Assembly (NCBI GenBank): GCA_961205875.1
Contig: OY540820.1
Location: forward strand, 13,516,001-13,580,000
Length of the DNA: 64,000 bases
Reading direction: 5' to 3'
From: Sialis fuliginosa
Lineage: Eukaryota > Arthropoda > Insecta > Megaloptera > Sialidae
This document shows, piece by piece, positions 1 to 11,940 of this stretch. Every line of letters begins with the position of its first letter. Positions within the stretch are counted from its first letter, which is position 1. The translations under genes were made by a program, and so were the position numbers. A model generated the notes under the pieces. That model ran no database searches. It worked only from the letters and a program-made list of their open reading frames with translations, and was not told the origin of the DNA.

Positions 1-1900
1 ATCTGACCGAGTCCCCTCTCCCCTTTACATCAGGTCCCTAGGCTAGTGCCTATTGAATAATGTACCTGTAACGTGCTACTAGGAGAACATGTTAAACACA
101 GGTTGAGTGCTAGCATATATTTTGGTTAATATAATATATTGTGCTAGTATTGTACAAAATAATCGACTTAATATTCAGTCGAATAAAATATCTGATCCTA
201 CTCTCTTTTAATGACTTTAAACGCTACAAAAATGACACATTTATGATTATCCAATGTATTACAATTAAAATAGTTTGCTTCATTTAATACAAAAAAGTCA
301 ATTCATATTTTCCAAGTATCTACTATAGTATGTTTTTCACACAAAAAAAGTTTCCACGCGATGTGCTCCATAATGCGAAAACATTAAAATAAAATGCTCG
401 TAAAGAGGATTATAGCATTCATCGCATTTCTTTAGAGATCACTTATTTACTAATTATTTCAACAAAGATAATATTATAAATCTTTAATATTGCATTAATT
501 TACTTTATTTTGTTATTTTCTTGTCTGTATAGTTTTATAAATAAGTCAATCTAAATATAATTACATATTCTACAGTTTTTATATACATAATATAACCCCA
601 CTGTCCATTTAGTTTTCTAAATAAATAGAAAATATGGGGGAAATGCGATGTTCACTTTTATTTTGAGAAGTGAAGTCCTACCCTTCATAGGTTATTTTTT
701 TTGTAATCAGATTTGAATCAAATTTAATATTAATGTACCGGATAATTTCCCATTTTGGATCTTTTCTTTGCTTTATTGTTTTTATATTTTATAAATTCAA
801 AAAAAATGTATAATATTTATTATAGTCCAAGAAAATTAGGTATTTTAGAAGTATGTCCACGAACTCTTAGTAGGGGTTGGAATAAGAGCCCGAAAAGTTC
901 CCACCAAAATCGAGGATGAAACATCAAACAAAAACAAAATCGACCCCCATTGTGGAATTCATTCCAGTTTTTCTCATTTTTCATCCAAACCGTTGTTAGA
1001 AGAAAAAACTATTACAAGAATTAAAGATTCTACATAAAATTCTACGTAAAAAATGTCATGTGAACTATTCGGTAATCCCCACCTACTCTCGCAATCGTTG
1101 CTCAAAGTGAAGGGTAGTTTTGGGAACGCAGCGAAAAATCGGCATAACATGAGTTTTCACCATAAATATTTCCAAAACGGCTGATTTTACGTAAAAAATA
1201 ATAACTACAACATATTATGTATGCACGTCGAAAACTTCTTCGGGATGTAAGATTTCTGTCTTACAAATTACATACACAATTCCTCCAGTTTTCCTTTATC
1301 TATATATTATATTCTCTCTTATACCACCTACTCCTATTTCTCATCAGTCCCGTACCTCCGTCTTTGTGTTTTAAATCTCCCGACAAGAATCGCTGTCTGC
1401 TTTCTAACTAATTGCTACAATGGATTGAAGAGGCAGAACCGGCGTAATATAAGTTCAATAATTCATAACCTCAAATAATGGTGTATCGAATATGAAATCT
1501 AAAAACCAAATTCAATAAATAAATTTAATATTTATTAAATTGATATCCACTCCTATATGCGACATACATTTAACTAAATATAATTCAAAAAGATATGTAA
1601 ATAATGTTACAAATTACACTAGGCAACAATGAAAAATACTCGAGCAAGAAGTGATATCACTCCTGATACTAGATAAATATTAATTTTGCTCGGTTACATC
1701 TCAAAGACTGGGTATATTTTAAATTCAAAAATATTCACTTATTCCATTTATCTTGAGAGTAGATATAAAAAATATCGCTGTTTATATAGTTCATAAAAAC
1801 ATAGTTAAAGTAATTATTACCTTTCACGATGCCGCACTTTTGTATCAATTCTTTCTCCAAATTTATTCTGCTATATTTGTGCAGGTTAATATACCCCAAA
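1..1900. other. AT-rich non-coding stretch, no gene recognised
   Basis: I see no supported gene here. Open frames are short and lack recognisable domains or paired splice sites. Around 850-1100 there is a less AT-rich patch that looks like decayed repeat DNA. The final coding exon expected for the gustatory receptor downstream of 4558 on the minus strand was looked for here and not found. Confidence 0.5.
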
Positions 1901-1925
1901 AAGTAAAAAAAAAACGATAACACCT

Positions 1926-2195
1926 TTGATTGAGGAGTCTTATCGTGCATATTTTAACTTAGATATTCGTAACCAGGATAAATTGTGGGTGCCACATATC
2001 TGTTGTCTTACTTGTCATAAAAAATTAACAAGTTGGTACAGCGAAAAGTCTCCAGCGAAGCTTTTTGCTCAACCTAAGGATCATGTGAGTGACTGGAGAA
2101 GGAAAATGGAACACTACATTGCTTGTCGACTACTGCTGGTTTTTAATCCGGGAAACTTCGACCTCAAACTACAAACGACAGACAAAATAAATTAA
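1926..2195 (+). pseudogene. Decayed fragment of a transposon-associated Cys-rich domain
   Basis: The translated stretch has the spacing of a domain that is repeated in many arthropod and cnidarian genomes next to transposase-like genes: a YF...DQDK.W.PH..C..C core, a following L..W, then a PKDH..DW block. Seen here are NQDKLWVPHICCLTC and QPKDHVSDW. The second half of the domain and the rest of the protein are missing, and the frame runs into unrelated sequence and stops. I read it as a dead fragment of a mobile-element gene. The family assignment is from memory of the motif, not from a search. Confidence 0.5.
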
Positions 2196-2883
2196 GAAAA
2201 GTTGGTTTTTTAGTTCCAAATAATTTTTTTTCTTTAAAAATAGTATTAAATGTTTAAAAAAATACTTTTCTCACATAACTGTGACGTGACTGAAATGTTT
2301 TATTTACGTTTCTACATTATAGGAGTTATAAGACATACGAATCACATAAATTCGTTTATTATACTTTTCAACGCCATATTAGTTATGTTAATTATGTAAT
2401 ATTTAATTTTAAGTAATACTCAAATCTATACAACATTAATTTTATTTTATTAACCGTCTAATTTATCTACCCCCTCATCTAATTTCTTCAGCCCAAACTC
2501 CGACCCTGCTATCTTTCAGTAAGGGTAACGTAAATGAACTAAAGTGCTAGACCGTTTTACAAAATGGAGTGCCTAATTGTCGGTTTATGTTAAATAATTG
2601 TAACATATAAAAGATTGCAGTACCTATACATAACTTTATTATAAAAGAAGCTTACTGCATTATTCACGATTGTGTCTAAGATAATCTGACGAGGATAAGA
2701 CGTTTGTGTGTGTTGTGTTTATTTGTAATGAAGATTAATTGTAATTTAAATGCTCATTTTACGAATGAATAAGCAGGTACAACATTTTAATTAAAGTTTA
2801 TGTTAATACAATGAAACTATGGTTTTTCGTATTATTAGATATATTATAGGTTTCAATATGTACTACTTTTAAATAAATAAATG

Positions 2884-3170
2884 ATAGGGTCCCGTAGTAA
2901 TTCTCACTACGATTTATAAAAAAGTGTTACTTCAAAATTTTTCATAAGCTATTATTGCTACAGTATTTATTATAATTTTCATTGAAAGTACTAATTAAAA
3001 GCAACATTTTGATTTTTTGCATCGACAGTTTAGAAATTAGGGGGGCGCTATGATAACCACATTGAAAAGCAAATATATCGTGACTGAAGGGTTAAAATCA
3101 AAAAGTTATATAATATTTTTATTGCATTTTAGGAGATATATCTAAAGACATCCCACTCATTAAAAAAAAT
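2884..3170 (+). mobile_element. Copy of a dispersed repeat also found at 52.5-53.0 kb
   Basis: Starts AGGGTCCCGTAGTAATTCTC and runs to a block about TATATCGTGACTGAAGGGTT and the ACATCCCACTCATT end. The same blocks occur in reverse orientation at 52.6-53.0 kb, where both ends of the element can be seen. This copy lacks the other terminus. No coding capacity. Confidence 0.6.
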
Positions 3171-3963
3171 GTGAGTACACATTTCAGTCTATGGAAGGAG
3201 GGTCCAAAACATTTTTGACAGTATTCGTTATAATTTTAAATTTTAAAATCTACATTCTGATTTTTTTTTTCAGATTTTTTAATCGATCAAAAAAATATAT
3301 TTCATTATAGCGAGTGGAATGTCAAATTAAAACTGTCAATTCAAGAAATTTAAATGTGTAAACTTTTTGTTATTATTAAAAGCTTCGTTCAACAAATTTT
3401 CAAAAATATCTTCAAATATTGAAAAAATCTGAAAAAAATTTGAAAGTATAAAAAAATTATCAGCACCAAAAATAATTTAAAATTGTTTGTTTTTCTAAAA
3501 TTAATTTTTAAATTAAATTACAAATTATCGAATTAATTGAAAAACTATACTGTACGGGACTTAAGTGCGTGCAGCTCAACTCGCACTTGGTAATTTTTTT
3601 AAATTGATTTATAATTTACATTCTTGTTTTTTTTTCTACCGTTGCATTACTCTGATATTTTATTAAATTAAGGGAGGGGGGAGGGGGGAGGATAATACTA
3701 AAATTTCATGAACCTGGATAGTGATAGATATCGATACAAAGATGTAACCGTTGATTTGTGTTTTGTTCTCTTTCTAATTCTAAACTAATTACAGTTTCAC
3801 TCGTCGTTAACTCACCGTTGTTAAGAGAGGTCGATCTAATCGACACATACCGCAGGCGGAGAACTCCGTCGGACGAAGTATCAACTGTAGCGAGAAGTTT
3901 TCCAACTAAAACAAAAACTAAAAATATTTATTCTGCTTAAGAAATCAAATCAGATGAAGGATG

Positions 3964-4000
3964 AAGCGTCTTCTGTTGTTACAGAAGACGCTTGTTTTTT
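3964..4000 (+). other. Perfect 13-bp hairpin followed by a T run
   Basis: AAGCGTCTTCTGT at 3964-3976 and its exact reverse complement at 3981-3993 enclose a TGTT loop. A G and a T7 run follow. The arms include five G/C in an otherwise very AT-rich area. It resembles an intrinsic terminator or a Pol III-type end, or the 3' end of a mobile element. Just upstream, 3780-3940 is less AT-rich and open on the plus strand, preceded by a pyrimidine tract and TTACAG, but I recognise no protein in it. Confidence 0.5.
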
Positions 4001-4557
4001 TAAATTGACAGAAATATATGTATGCTTATACTCGCAATTAATTGAGTGCTACAATCTCAATATTTAAGACATTTTGAATAAATGATTTTTTTTAAACTAC
4101 ATAAATCGAAAAATTTTTTTTTTAATAGAATAAATACTAGGGCATCTAAAAACTCGATAAAATTTTAAACTACCGTTTATTGCAAAATTCGAATTTTTAA
4201 AACAAACAATTAAAGAATTTGCAGTCAAGAATGTTCTGGAATAGCCTGTATATTAATTTTTATGTAAAAACTTAACGATAAAATATTTTGAGATTTATTA
4301 TACGTGTGTTTTTCTAAAAGTTAAAATATTTTTTTTCTGTATGACCCCCTCCGATAAGTTAGGCTGTATACGCGCCTGTATTCGGATATATTGATTATTA
4401 CATGGTTCTTTGTTTGTGTAGTTAATTATAATTCTTATTTTATATTTAATTTTTACACAGAATTATCTTTTTGACTGTATCCTAATTTTTATAATTGTGG
4501 CAAGTTCGTTTATTAATCACTTAAACCATAAATAAATTTATAATATTATCACTATAC

Positions 4558-7500
4558 CTGTTTTTTTAAATTAGAATCAATATCCATTTGCAACAATTTA
4601 CAAACAAAATGAACAGTATCTTTTGCCTGAAACATAAAAATCAACACATTCATTTCATAAAGTATTCCACAAAAACCACCATAAAAACCTGTGATAAAGC
4701 TCCATGGCAAGGTTGAATAACGAGCAAAAGCCGTCCCAAATGTACCACGAGCCACATTATCTGCAAAGCCGTGAAAATGCGGTTACCGCGTCCAGTCACC
4801 TCGGCTTGGAGAAAGTATGGCGTCTCTATTAGATGCAATAAGCAACTGGATACTATTACCTGTCAACATTGAAGATTATATATGTGCTGAATGCTTCCTG
4901 TAAGGGGATGGAGGGAGCTGCTTAGTTTAGGGATTTGGTGGTAATTTAGAGAGGTGATTGCTATAATGAAATGTACATAACTTTATACAGAATGTTACAA
5001 AAATAAAAAGAGCTTCTTGTAAAGGAAAGAAACAAAGTAAAATAAAACATCATTTTTTTTTAGAGATTACTCTTATCGTAAAATTTATAATAACAACTTT
5101 TGTTTAGAATTTAATAAGCGTTATTTTGGGTGTCTTCTATTTGTGTCGTCCGGATAACCATTTGCGAGATAAATAAGAAAAACTAAATCCGCGGAGATAT
5201 TTTTGCTAGTAGAATATGACTCTATTTGTATATATTTATCTAGCTCAAAAATGCACCTGTGGCTCCAAACAGTCCACGTTGTACGTACTTCGGAACTCTT
5301 ATAGCATACACCCGTGTATGTCTTGACCGAATTATTTAATTAGTGCCCACTATTTTTTGTTACACCCTGTATAAAAAGCAGAGCAAAAATCACATGAATA
5401 TATGAAATAGATGACAACTTAGACAACCTGTCAACATTTAATATTATATATTATATTATATAATGAATACTTCTCTTTTGAAGTGGGGAAGAGGTAGTTT
5501 AATAAGATTTGGTAAATTAGGGGACTTAATAGAACTACTTAAATGTAACTTTATACATAGAGGGTGACAAATAAATCACTTGTCAACTTGATAATATAAC
5601 TTTTCAGAATTGATAATTGTTTATTTCTTTTAATTAATTCAGGACTGGCCAACCTGCGGTCCGCGAAGCTCTTATGTGCGGCCCGCGGCAACATATGAAC
5701 AATTTATGTTTTTATAATATTTATTTTAAGTATCGGTTGTTTCAGAATGGTTGGTTTTAATTTCCCATTTTTTTTAATATTGTTCTACTTATGTGACTTA
5801 ACTACTAATTTTAATTGATAAATATTTTCTTTATAATTTCTATAATATAATACAAAATTTGAATTTGAATTATTTTTGTGAAATAAAACCATTATTTATT
5901 AGTTATTTGTTTTTTCCCCTCGGATCAAATGATACAAATTACAACCCTTTTTCACTATTTATTGATTATACAAAGTCGTAAATATCTCGGTTCCTATGCG
6001 AGGTAGTGGGTAATTTTTTTCCTATAACTCCTACACTCCTGTAGAATGTTCCCGCCAGATCGAATGAAATCAATAAGAATCCTTCATCTGTGACAGGGGA
6101 CGAAATATTAAAAGTTTATTATATTAATTAGCTTTACATTTTTTATACTAAAAAAAAAGAAATTCAAAACCGGAAATTTGTTTTTTTTACAAAATTTCTT
6201 ATCTATGTGCGCCTCTCGAAACATTTTAGGTCGTCAATGCAAAAAAAAACAATTGGATTCAATAATACCACCGTTTAGCTATTATAGATTGAACTCAAAA
6301 ATAAAATCAAAAATATGTAAATTATTAGTTAGTTTTACTCACAAGTGCACTAAATCCAAATGCATTATTCAACTGCAATAGTGCATCACAAAGAATCCCA
6401 TGAGCATCAGACAACTTTGTGATATATTCTGCTGAAACAATGCTATTGGTTGATGTTGAATCTAGAAACAAAAATCACATAGCATATTCATTATTTATAT
6501 TTATATAAAACAAAACAAATTCTATTTACCATTCTTCATGTGACTAATATCTGATACTCGTCTAATTTTAGAATGTGGTTCCAGCCCTGGATTGCGGTCA
6601 GCAATCGGCAAAACACGGATTACTCTGTAGCTAGATCGACTTCGAGATGATTTTCGTAATTCCATTGATTTCAAGCATTGGTTTAGCCTATTGAAAATAA
6701 ATTCCCTGTGTTAAATAAATACTTCAATTTGAAATTATGACCGGAATTCAGAGGATAGTTAAGATCAGTAACGCAATAGTTTAACTACACATTCTTAAGG
6801 TGGGACCCTCTAAAAAAAATTATCACAAGTGGAAGCTATACTTGCACAATTAGTGTTCCATGCCATCAACCCCCCCACTTAAATTATTGAAAATGTAAGG
6901 ACAAAAGTGTAAGAAATATTTTTTGTCGATAATCATTTTCTCTAAAACCAATGGTTAGCAGTTAAAACAATTAAATTGCTTATAACAATTGACTGCGCTA
7001 AAATTTTTCAATCCTGGAAATTTTGGCTCAATATACAACTAATTCTGAATGCTCATAATTTTTCTGAACGATCCTTTTGGTGATAAGGGTGGAGAGAACA
7101 ATTTTTAAACGTTTTTCCTGAAAAATTTAATTTTTGACACCCTTAAAATTTGTTTTTTCATTTCCCAATTTACCTCCAGAATCAAAATTCTATTTTTTAT
7201 ACTTCACGTCTTTAATTGGGCTACCGTACTAAATTTCAAATATTCAGGTCGAATAGTTTCAGAAAAAATCGCCTGTGACAGACGGACGATTGAATGAAAT
7301 TAGTTTTTCATCTGAATTTTTATTTACAATGTGTTTTTATCGAACAAATAAATTATTAATTAAATAAAATTCGACTCGTATAGTTATACATTTTTAGATC
7401 AATATCAAATCACCTATGAAATCTGCGTCTTAGTGCATCAGTTCCATGAGCAAACTGAAGCTCCAGTAAGATAATCGGATAGTATGCGAAATAAAAACAA

Positions 7501-10106
7501 GAGTAATTTTGCAGGAATTCTAATTTAGCCGTAGCAGTGTATGCCCAAGCTGCAATATCTGACCCAAGTACGACAGATAACAGTATCAATGCTGTCGCCA
7601 TGACCGCAACTGACCACATGTGAGCTGTTTCAGTATCCTGTGTACCAATGGCATCATCTACCTATGAAGGAAATTATATAATTAATGAGATGCGTTGTAA
7701 TTCAGGAAACAAAAATACAGCTCCATATAAACTTCTAAATAATTCTAATATAAATGATACTTATACACAGTCCATGGAAGCAGTGCTTCCGTTACTTTAT
7801 CGGCAAATTAATACAAATCTGTGTTTTCAGTTAATAAATAATTTAAAAATATTATTAGAATATTAATCTTTATGCGCAACTTAAACAATTTAACCAAAAA
7901 TCAATAATAGCATTTAATATTAATTTACACGCTTAGTTATAAAACTATAATACCTCTACGTCTTATTTTCTTGTATTTTAGTCGATATTTTTATGAGTTG
8001 AAGTTCACACTGCAAAAAATTTCACTAAAAAATTTCGAATTTTTGATTTCATTAAAAGTATGTTTATTGTATAGAAAATGACGTGAAAAGTTTAATGCTT
8101 TAAACCGCAGGTCTGTATCTCAAACCGTTCTCGAGATATAGCCTTTCAAAGTTTTGTTTTTTTTCAAATTTTTTGAGAAAAATAACCATAACTTTTGAAC
8201 GGGTGGTCGGATTTGATTTTTGTCGACGGATTTGAAATCAGAGTGCCAAAATCTATACAATTACATGTATAATACTTGAAAATTTTACAAAAAAAATTTG
8301 GTCGAAAATCGAAAAAATTCAAAGGGTATACCTTAAAAAAATACCGATTTTCGAGCAAAATTTTTTTTGTAAAATTTTTAAGTATTATACATGTAATTGT
8401 ATAGATTTTGACATTCTGATTTCAAATCCGTCGACAAAAATCAAATCCGACCACCCGTTCAAAAGTTATACCCATTTTTCTCCAAAAATTTGAAAAAACT
8501 AAAACTTTGAAAGGCTATATCTCGAGAACGGTTTGAGATACAGCCCTGTGGTTTGAAAATTTCATCTTTTCACGTCATTTTCTATACAATAAATATACTT
8601 TTAACGAAATCAAAAATTCGAAATTTTTTAGTGAAATTTTCTGCAGTGTGAACTTCAACTCGTCGTAAAAATATCGACTAAAATACAAGAAAATAAGTAA
8701 AAGCTTGAACTTAAGGTGTTTTATAACTAGTTTTTTTTGTTAATAAGAGGAGGAGGATTCTATAAACCCATTATTAAAACGGTTATTACCTATACTTTTT
8801 ATTTATTTTTATGAAACATTTTGAGAAAATATGCTTCCCTTATTAAATATTTCACGCCTCGCCACTGCTTATACATTATATACATATTGTTTCCAGTACT
8901 TAAACGCATCTTTTCAAAAATATCCCCATATGTAGGTGTTAAGCAAAAAAAATATACACTTATTTTAATTTTGGTTTTTGATAATTTTTTTTTAATGAAG
9001 TACATTCTTAATATGGTTGTATCTTTTGAATTAATTTATTGGCTGTTTGTTTTAATTGCTGATATTGGTATTTTATAAAATAAGTATATTATTAATTGAT
9101 TAGTATTAACAAACACCTGTCCAAGATATTTGTAGAACGTCGCTAGACAAGACAGTCTAAACGGTGCACCAATAACTCCAACGGCTGCTATGAAGAACAC
9201 GGCAATGATATCACAAGAAGTCACGTAAATTGATGTGGTACTTGTCATCCGCACTGACTCTGATTTGCCTTTCCAGCCATCTTGAAGAGTTCCACGGATA
9301 CCAAAGCTTACTATCAGAAATAGAAACGATACGAATATAAATTAAGACTGATACAAATATGTCTACAGTAAAACTTCTTCAGACCGAACGTTCAATATTA
9401 AAAAAATACATATAAGGTACTGGCACCAGTCTTAGATATGACCCCAGTAATGGCTATTCTTTAATTAAATGTACTGAATTAAAAATATTTGTTCATATTT
9501 GATTACTACCATTTCTGAATATTAATCTATATACATTTAACTGTCTTACAGCGTGATTTGATAACAATTGGCCAATAGGTGTCAAAAAGACTCTTAAAAA
9601 TTAATTACATATAGGTACGTTTAATCACTATTATCACTTTCTTGAACTATCAATCGTTTCTTTCTGATAGGTATGATTCCCCTCAATGTATATTTTACAA
9701 ACCCATCAGGTTACCGAAGGAAAAAAATTCAAAAATGCCATCAAATCTTTGTATAAGCGTATATGGAGCGGAATAAACATTTTTACTAGTTTTTGAAAAT
9801 TGTCAATTTATAAATCGTGTAAAAACGAAATCGTGTAAAACAAGTGCCGTGTAAATCGGGGGATAGGTGTATTATAAAATATAATAATATAAAATATTTC
9901 CACTTACCTATTCCGAACAGCAACATATAACTATATAACGTATATCCTGGCGACCAACGAGCTATAAGTTTTTTCCCAGTCTCTGTGACGACTACGGGAC
10001 AGAGGCCGACTACACGGGATGCCAGAAAAACCGCGCTGTGAGCTCGGTAAGCATGAGGCGGTAAGTCTACTGCGTATTGTGTCCTTACCCGCCACCAACG
10101 CTGCAT
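4558..10106 (-). CDS. Insect gustatory receptor (7TM), C-terminal exon not found
   Basis: Seven in-phase exons on the minus strand: 10106-9908, 9310-9117, 7661-7414, 6687-6530, 6461-6343, 4859-4689 and 4626-4558, giving 386 codons. All junctions are GT-AG. The architecture is that of insect Gr chemoreceptors: an N-terminal SRVVGL.PV block, membrane segments in exons 2 and 3, the YYPIILLELQFAHGTDALRRR loop ending in RLNQ, the LSDAHGILCDALLQLNNAFG block that precedes TM5, then LLHLIETPYFL and HLGRLLLVIQPCH, and a short exon AKDTVHFVCKLLQMD. The usual last exon of about 40 residues is not visible, so the model is partial. The ATG follows directly after an AG (TTTATTTATTAG|ATG), so a further 5' exon is possible. 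Ligand unknown. Introns carry a hAT element (7768-8867), a dispersed repeat (6790-7300) and a TA-flanked MITE (4984-5372). Confidence 0.82.
4984..5372. mobile_element. MITE with mariner-like inverted ends
   Basis: The left end TATACAGAATGTTACAAAAA and right end TTTTTTGTTACACCCTGTATA are inverted copies with a few mismatches, flanked by TA. The ACACCCTGTATA terminus is widespread in insect non-autonomous DNA elements. No open frame. It lies inside the gustatory receptor intron between 6342 and 4860. Confidence 0.55.
5641..5700. mobile_element. Truncated hAT-type terminus
   Basis: CAGGACTGGCCAACCTGCGG followed by GTCCGCGAAGC resembles the left end of a common hAT family. No matching right end was found, so only a fragment remains. 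Confidence 0.4.
6790..7300. mobile_element. Dispersed non-coding repeat, copy 1
   Basis: Shares a chain of blocks with 17160-17600: TGCACAATTAGTGTTCCATG / TACACAATTCATGTTCTGTA, CCCACTTAAATTATT, TTTTCTCTAAAACCAATG, GATCCTTTTGGTGATAAG and a final CAGACGGACGATTGAAT-like end. The order of blocks is the same in both copies, so this is one repeat family. No coding capacity is seen. Confidence 0.6.
7768..8867. mobile_element. hAT-type element with internal ~0.37-kb palindrome
   Basis: An 8-bp target duplication CTTATACA lies at 7760-7767 and again at 8868-8875. Inside it, the element starts CAG (a small deletion, compared with the copy at 47.9-48.9 kb, removes part of the inverted end) and ends ACGCCTCGCCACTG, the reverse complement of a CAGTGGCGAGGCGT terminus. 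The core is a long inverted repeat. The left arm (about 7960-8330) and right arm (about 8335-8700) match almost base for base, including the blocks ATCTCAAACCGTTCTCGAGA and TTGTCGACGGATTTGAAATC. No transposase is present. It sits in an intron of the gustatory receptor. Confidence 0.82.
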
Positions 10107-10227
10107 CTAATAAATAAATATTAGATACCAAGATCGTGTCTGTTAGAGAGATTCAGATTGTTCTCCAACTTTTTGGGGGATGGCAGCATCGTATAAAATA
10201 ATAAATATAATATACTTATTTCAAACC

Positions 10228-10410
10228 TTAAACCCTTGGCACTTTGCAGAAATGGTCTCCGTCACCGCTTCGACCTTGCAAATCTATTACATGTTAGCTG
10301 CGTCAAAACGCAGCGCCGTTTCGACACAGCTAAAATGCCACTTGTATTATTTGAATCACATATACTTAATAGATTTGCAAGGTTGAAGCGGTAACGGAGA
10401 CCGTTTCTGT
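10228..10410. repeat. Inverted repeat with ~49-bp arms
   Basis: The left arm (about 10238-10287), containing GGTCTCCGTCACCGCTTCG, pairs with a right arm (about 10368-10417) containing CGAAGCGGTAACGGAGACC-like sequence, with few mismatches over about 49 bases. The spacer is about 80 bp and holds a smaller GC-rich inverted segment around CTGCGTCAAAACGCAG. Its GC content is well above the surroundings. It is probably a foldback MITE upstream of the gustatory receptor. No TSD was identified. Confidence 0.6.
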
Positions 10411-10417
10411 AAAGTAT

Positions 10418-10775
10418 TTTAATTTTCTGGAGTTTTAATGCTAATTACAATATTGTTTTATGTCTTGAAACTTTTTTTTTCACCCTTTCTGATTCACACA
10501 ATTTACACTAACAAAAAATTATGCAAGTGAATAAAATGAACGAAAATGAAAATAAATAATAATAAATAAACATTTGATTTTTGCAACTCAAAAAGTGAAT
10601 CTTTTTTTTAAAAATCGACTTTTTTTCATTTTCGTTCATTTTTCACATTTTAAACCGTTTTTTACTCAAAACTATACTATTTTATTGATGTAAAATATGT
10701 AAATGACTGAAGGAGGTTGAGAAAAGAAGTTCTAAGGCATTTACATTAGCATTAAAACTCCAATTTTTTCTAATT
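10418..10775. mobile_element. Foldback MITE-like element
   Basis: TTTCTGGAGTTTTAATGCTAA near 10421 is repeated inverted as TTAGCATTAAAACTCCAATTT near 10747. A second nested pair, AATGAACGAAAATGAAAA near 10536 and TTTTCATTTTCGTTCATT near 10623, lies inside. The middle is A/T-rich. No gene. Confidence 0.55.
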
Positions 10776-10779
10776 TTGA

Positions 10780-11930
10780 GCTCAAATCAGAAACGCTTCA
10801 ATTCGAAACTCATCGCATGGCCATTCGTCGGTTTTAAATGCATAAAAGGAATGTACTAGAGCTCCCTCATATATCAAAGTTTGTGACGCAGAATGAGGTC
10901 TCTTTGTATGTTTACTTACAATTGTTTTAAGTTTTAATAAAATATTCATAGCAGCTGATTTTCCATTTTTATTTTTATTCACAAATGTATCGTTCTTGAA
11001 ATCCAATACATTATAAAAAAATCACTAGAATAATGTTAGAAAACACCTCCACATGAAGAAGGTAACTTCCTCTTGAGCGCTTCTAAACAAACTGTAAAAT
11101 GCAGACTTCCGCATGTTTATATAGTTTACTTTTTCATAATAATATAAAGCATGTAGATTTTTATCTATCCGCTGAAAAATTGAATACTAAAGATTTATAA
11201 AACTTGTATGTTTATAGCTTATCTTTTTTCTAATCGACGACACTTTCTTAAATTGGAATTTTGCATTAAAGGTTCTTTGTTATGAAATCGAAGATTAAAA
11301 AAATCTTAAATATGAATCGCACAAATACTGAATAACTGCAAATTATTGTTATAAGAATCTAACAATATATAACTTTTTATTATTGTTAATATGTAACTTT
11401 TAAAGGATCATTTTAATTTGTATTTTATATCCGTGAGCCGCAGGTCAAAGAACGTTCCAAAATTACATATTTATTAGAACAAGGTAAGTTAAAGGCACCA
11501 AGTATGGCCACTATAAGAGCAAGTTTATTGTTTTTGAGATTAGCGGGTTTCTTTTTTGTAATTCTCATGAACCCATATTACTAATGGTTAATACAACACT
11601 TCTAATTGTCCCCATGTTAAATTTCATATGGCTTAATCAACTTGGAATACAATAATAATACAATTTAAATTTATACATTAATAATAATATTTAACATAAT
11701 TTTTTTTGGATTAATATATAAACTTTAATTTTATAGCCGAACTTACATTGCCTACAAGAATAGCTACAACCACATACAATAATTGCCAGTGCAGTTATAA
11801 TGATAAAGCACTGTAATGATAATACTTCCCGTGCATGTTTTGAAAGTTGTAAATAATAATTTAGTTTGTCAATCGGTGAGCATCTTATCTACATTGAACA
11901 TCAGCTATCTACTTGAAATGTTTACGTTCA
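10780..11930. other. AT-rich spacer, no gene recognised
   Basis: Open frames here are short and match no family I know. A minus-strand frame at 10782-11006 has no splice partners that I can support. The rest is AT-rich sequence up to the MITE at 11941. Confidence 0.4.
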
Positions 11931-11940
11931 GTAATGTAAT

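Larger units (their letters stand above)
2200..4550. other. Repeat-rich non-coding stretch
   Basis: Apart from the repeat copy at 2884-3170 and the hairpin at 3964-4000, this stretch is AT-rich with poly-T runs and a G-rich patch near 3675-3692. No gene is supported. The C-terminal exon of the gustatory receptor should lie somewhere below 4558 on the minus strand, but I did not find its usual TYxxxxxQF ending here. Confidence 0.4.

Noticed and set aside
1217-1411. Hydrophobic 64-codon frame
   Set aside because: AT-rich hydrophobic translation without splice sites or homology; not the missing receptor exon, which is on the other strand.
3758-3940. Possible plus-strand exon
   Set aside because: Acceptor-like TTACAG is present but there is no donor, partner exon or known domain; noted only with the hairpin that follows.
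8164-9078. Short open frames on both strands near 8.2-9.1 kb
   Set aside because: They fall in the palindromic hAT element or the receptor intron and show no family motif.
9931-10131. Minus-strand frame overlapping the first receptor exon in another frame
   Set aside because: The overlapping frame carries the receptor motifs and splices correctly; this one does not.
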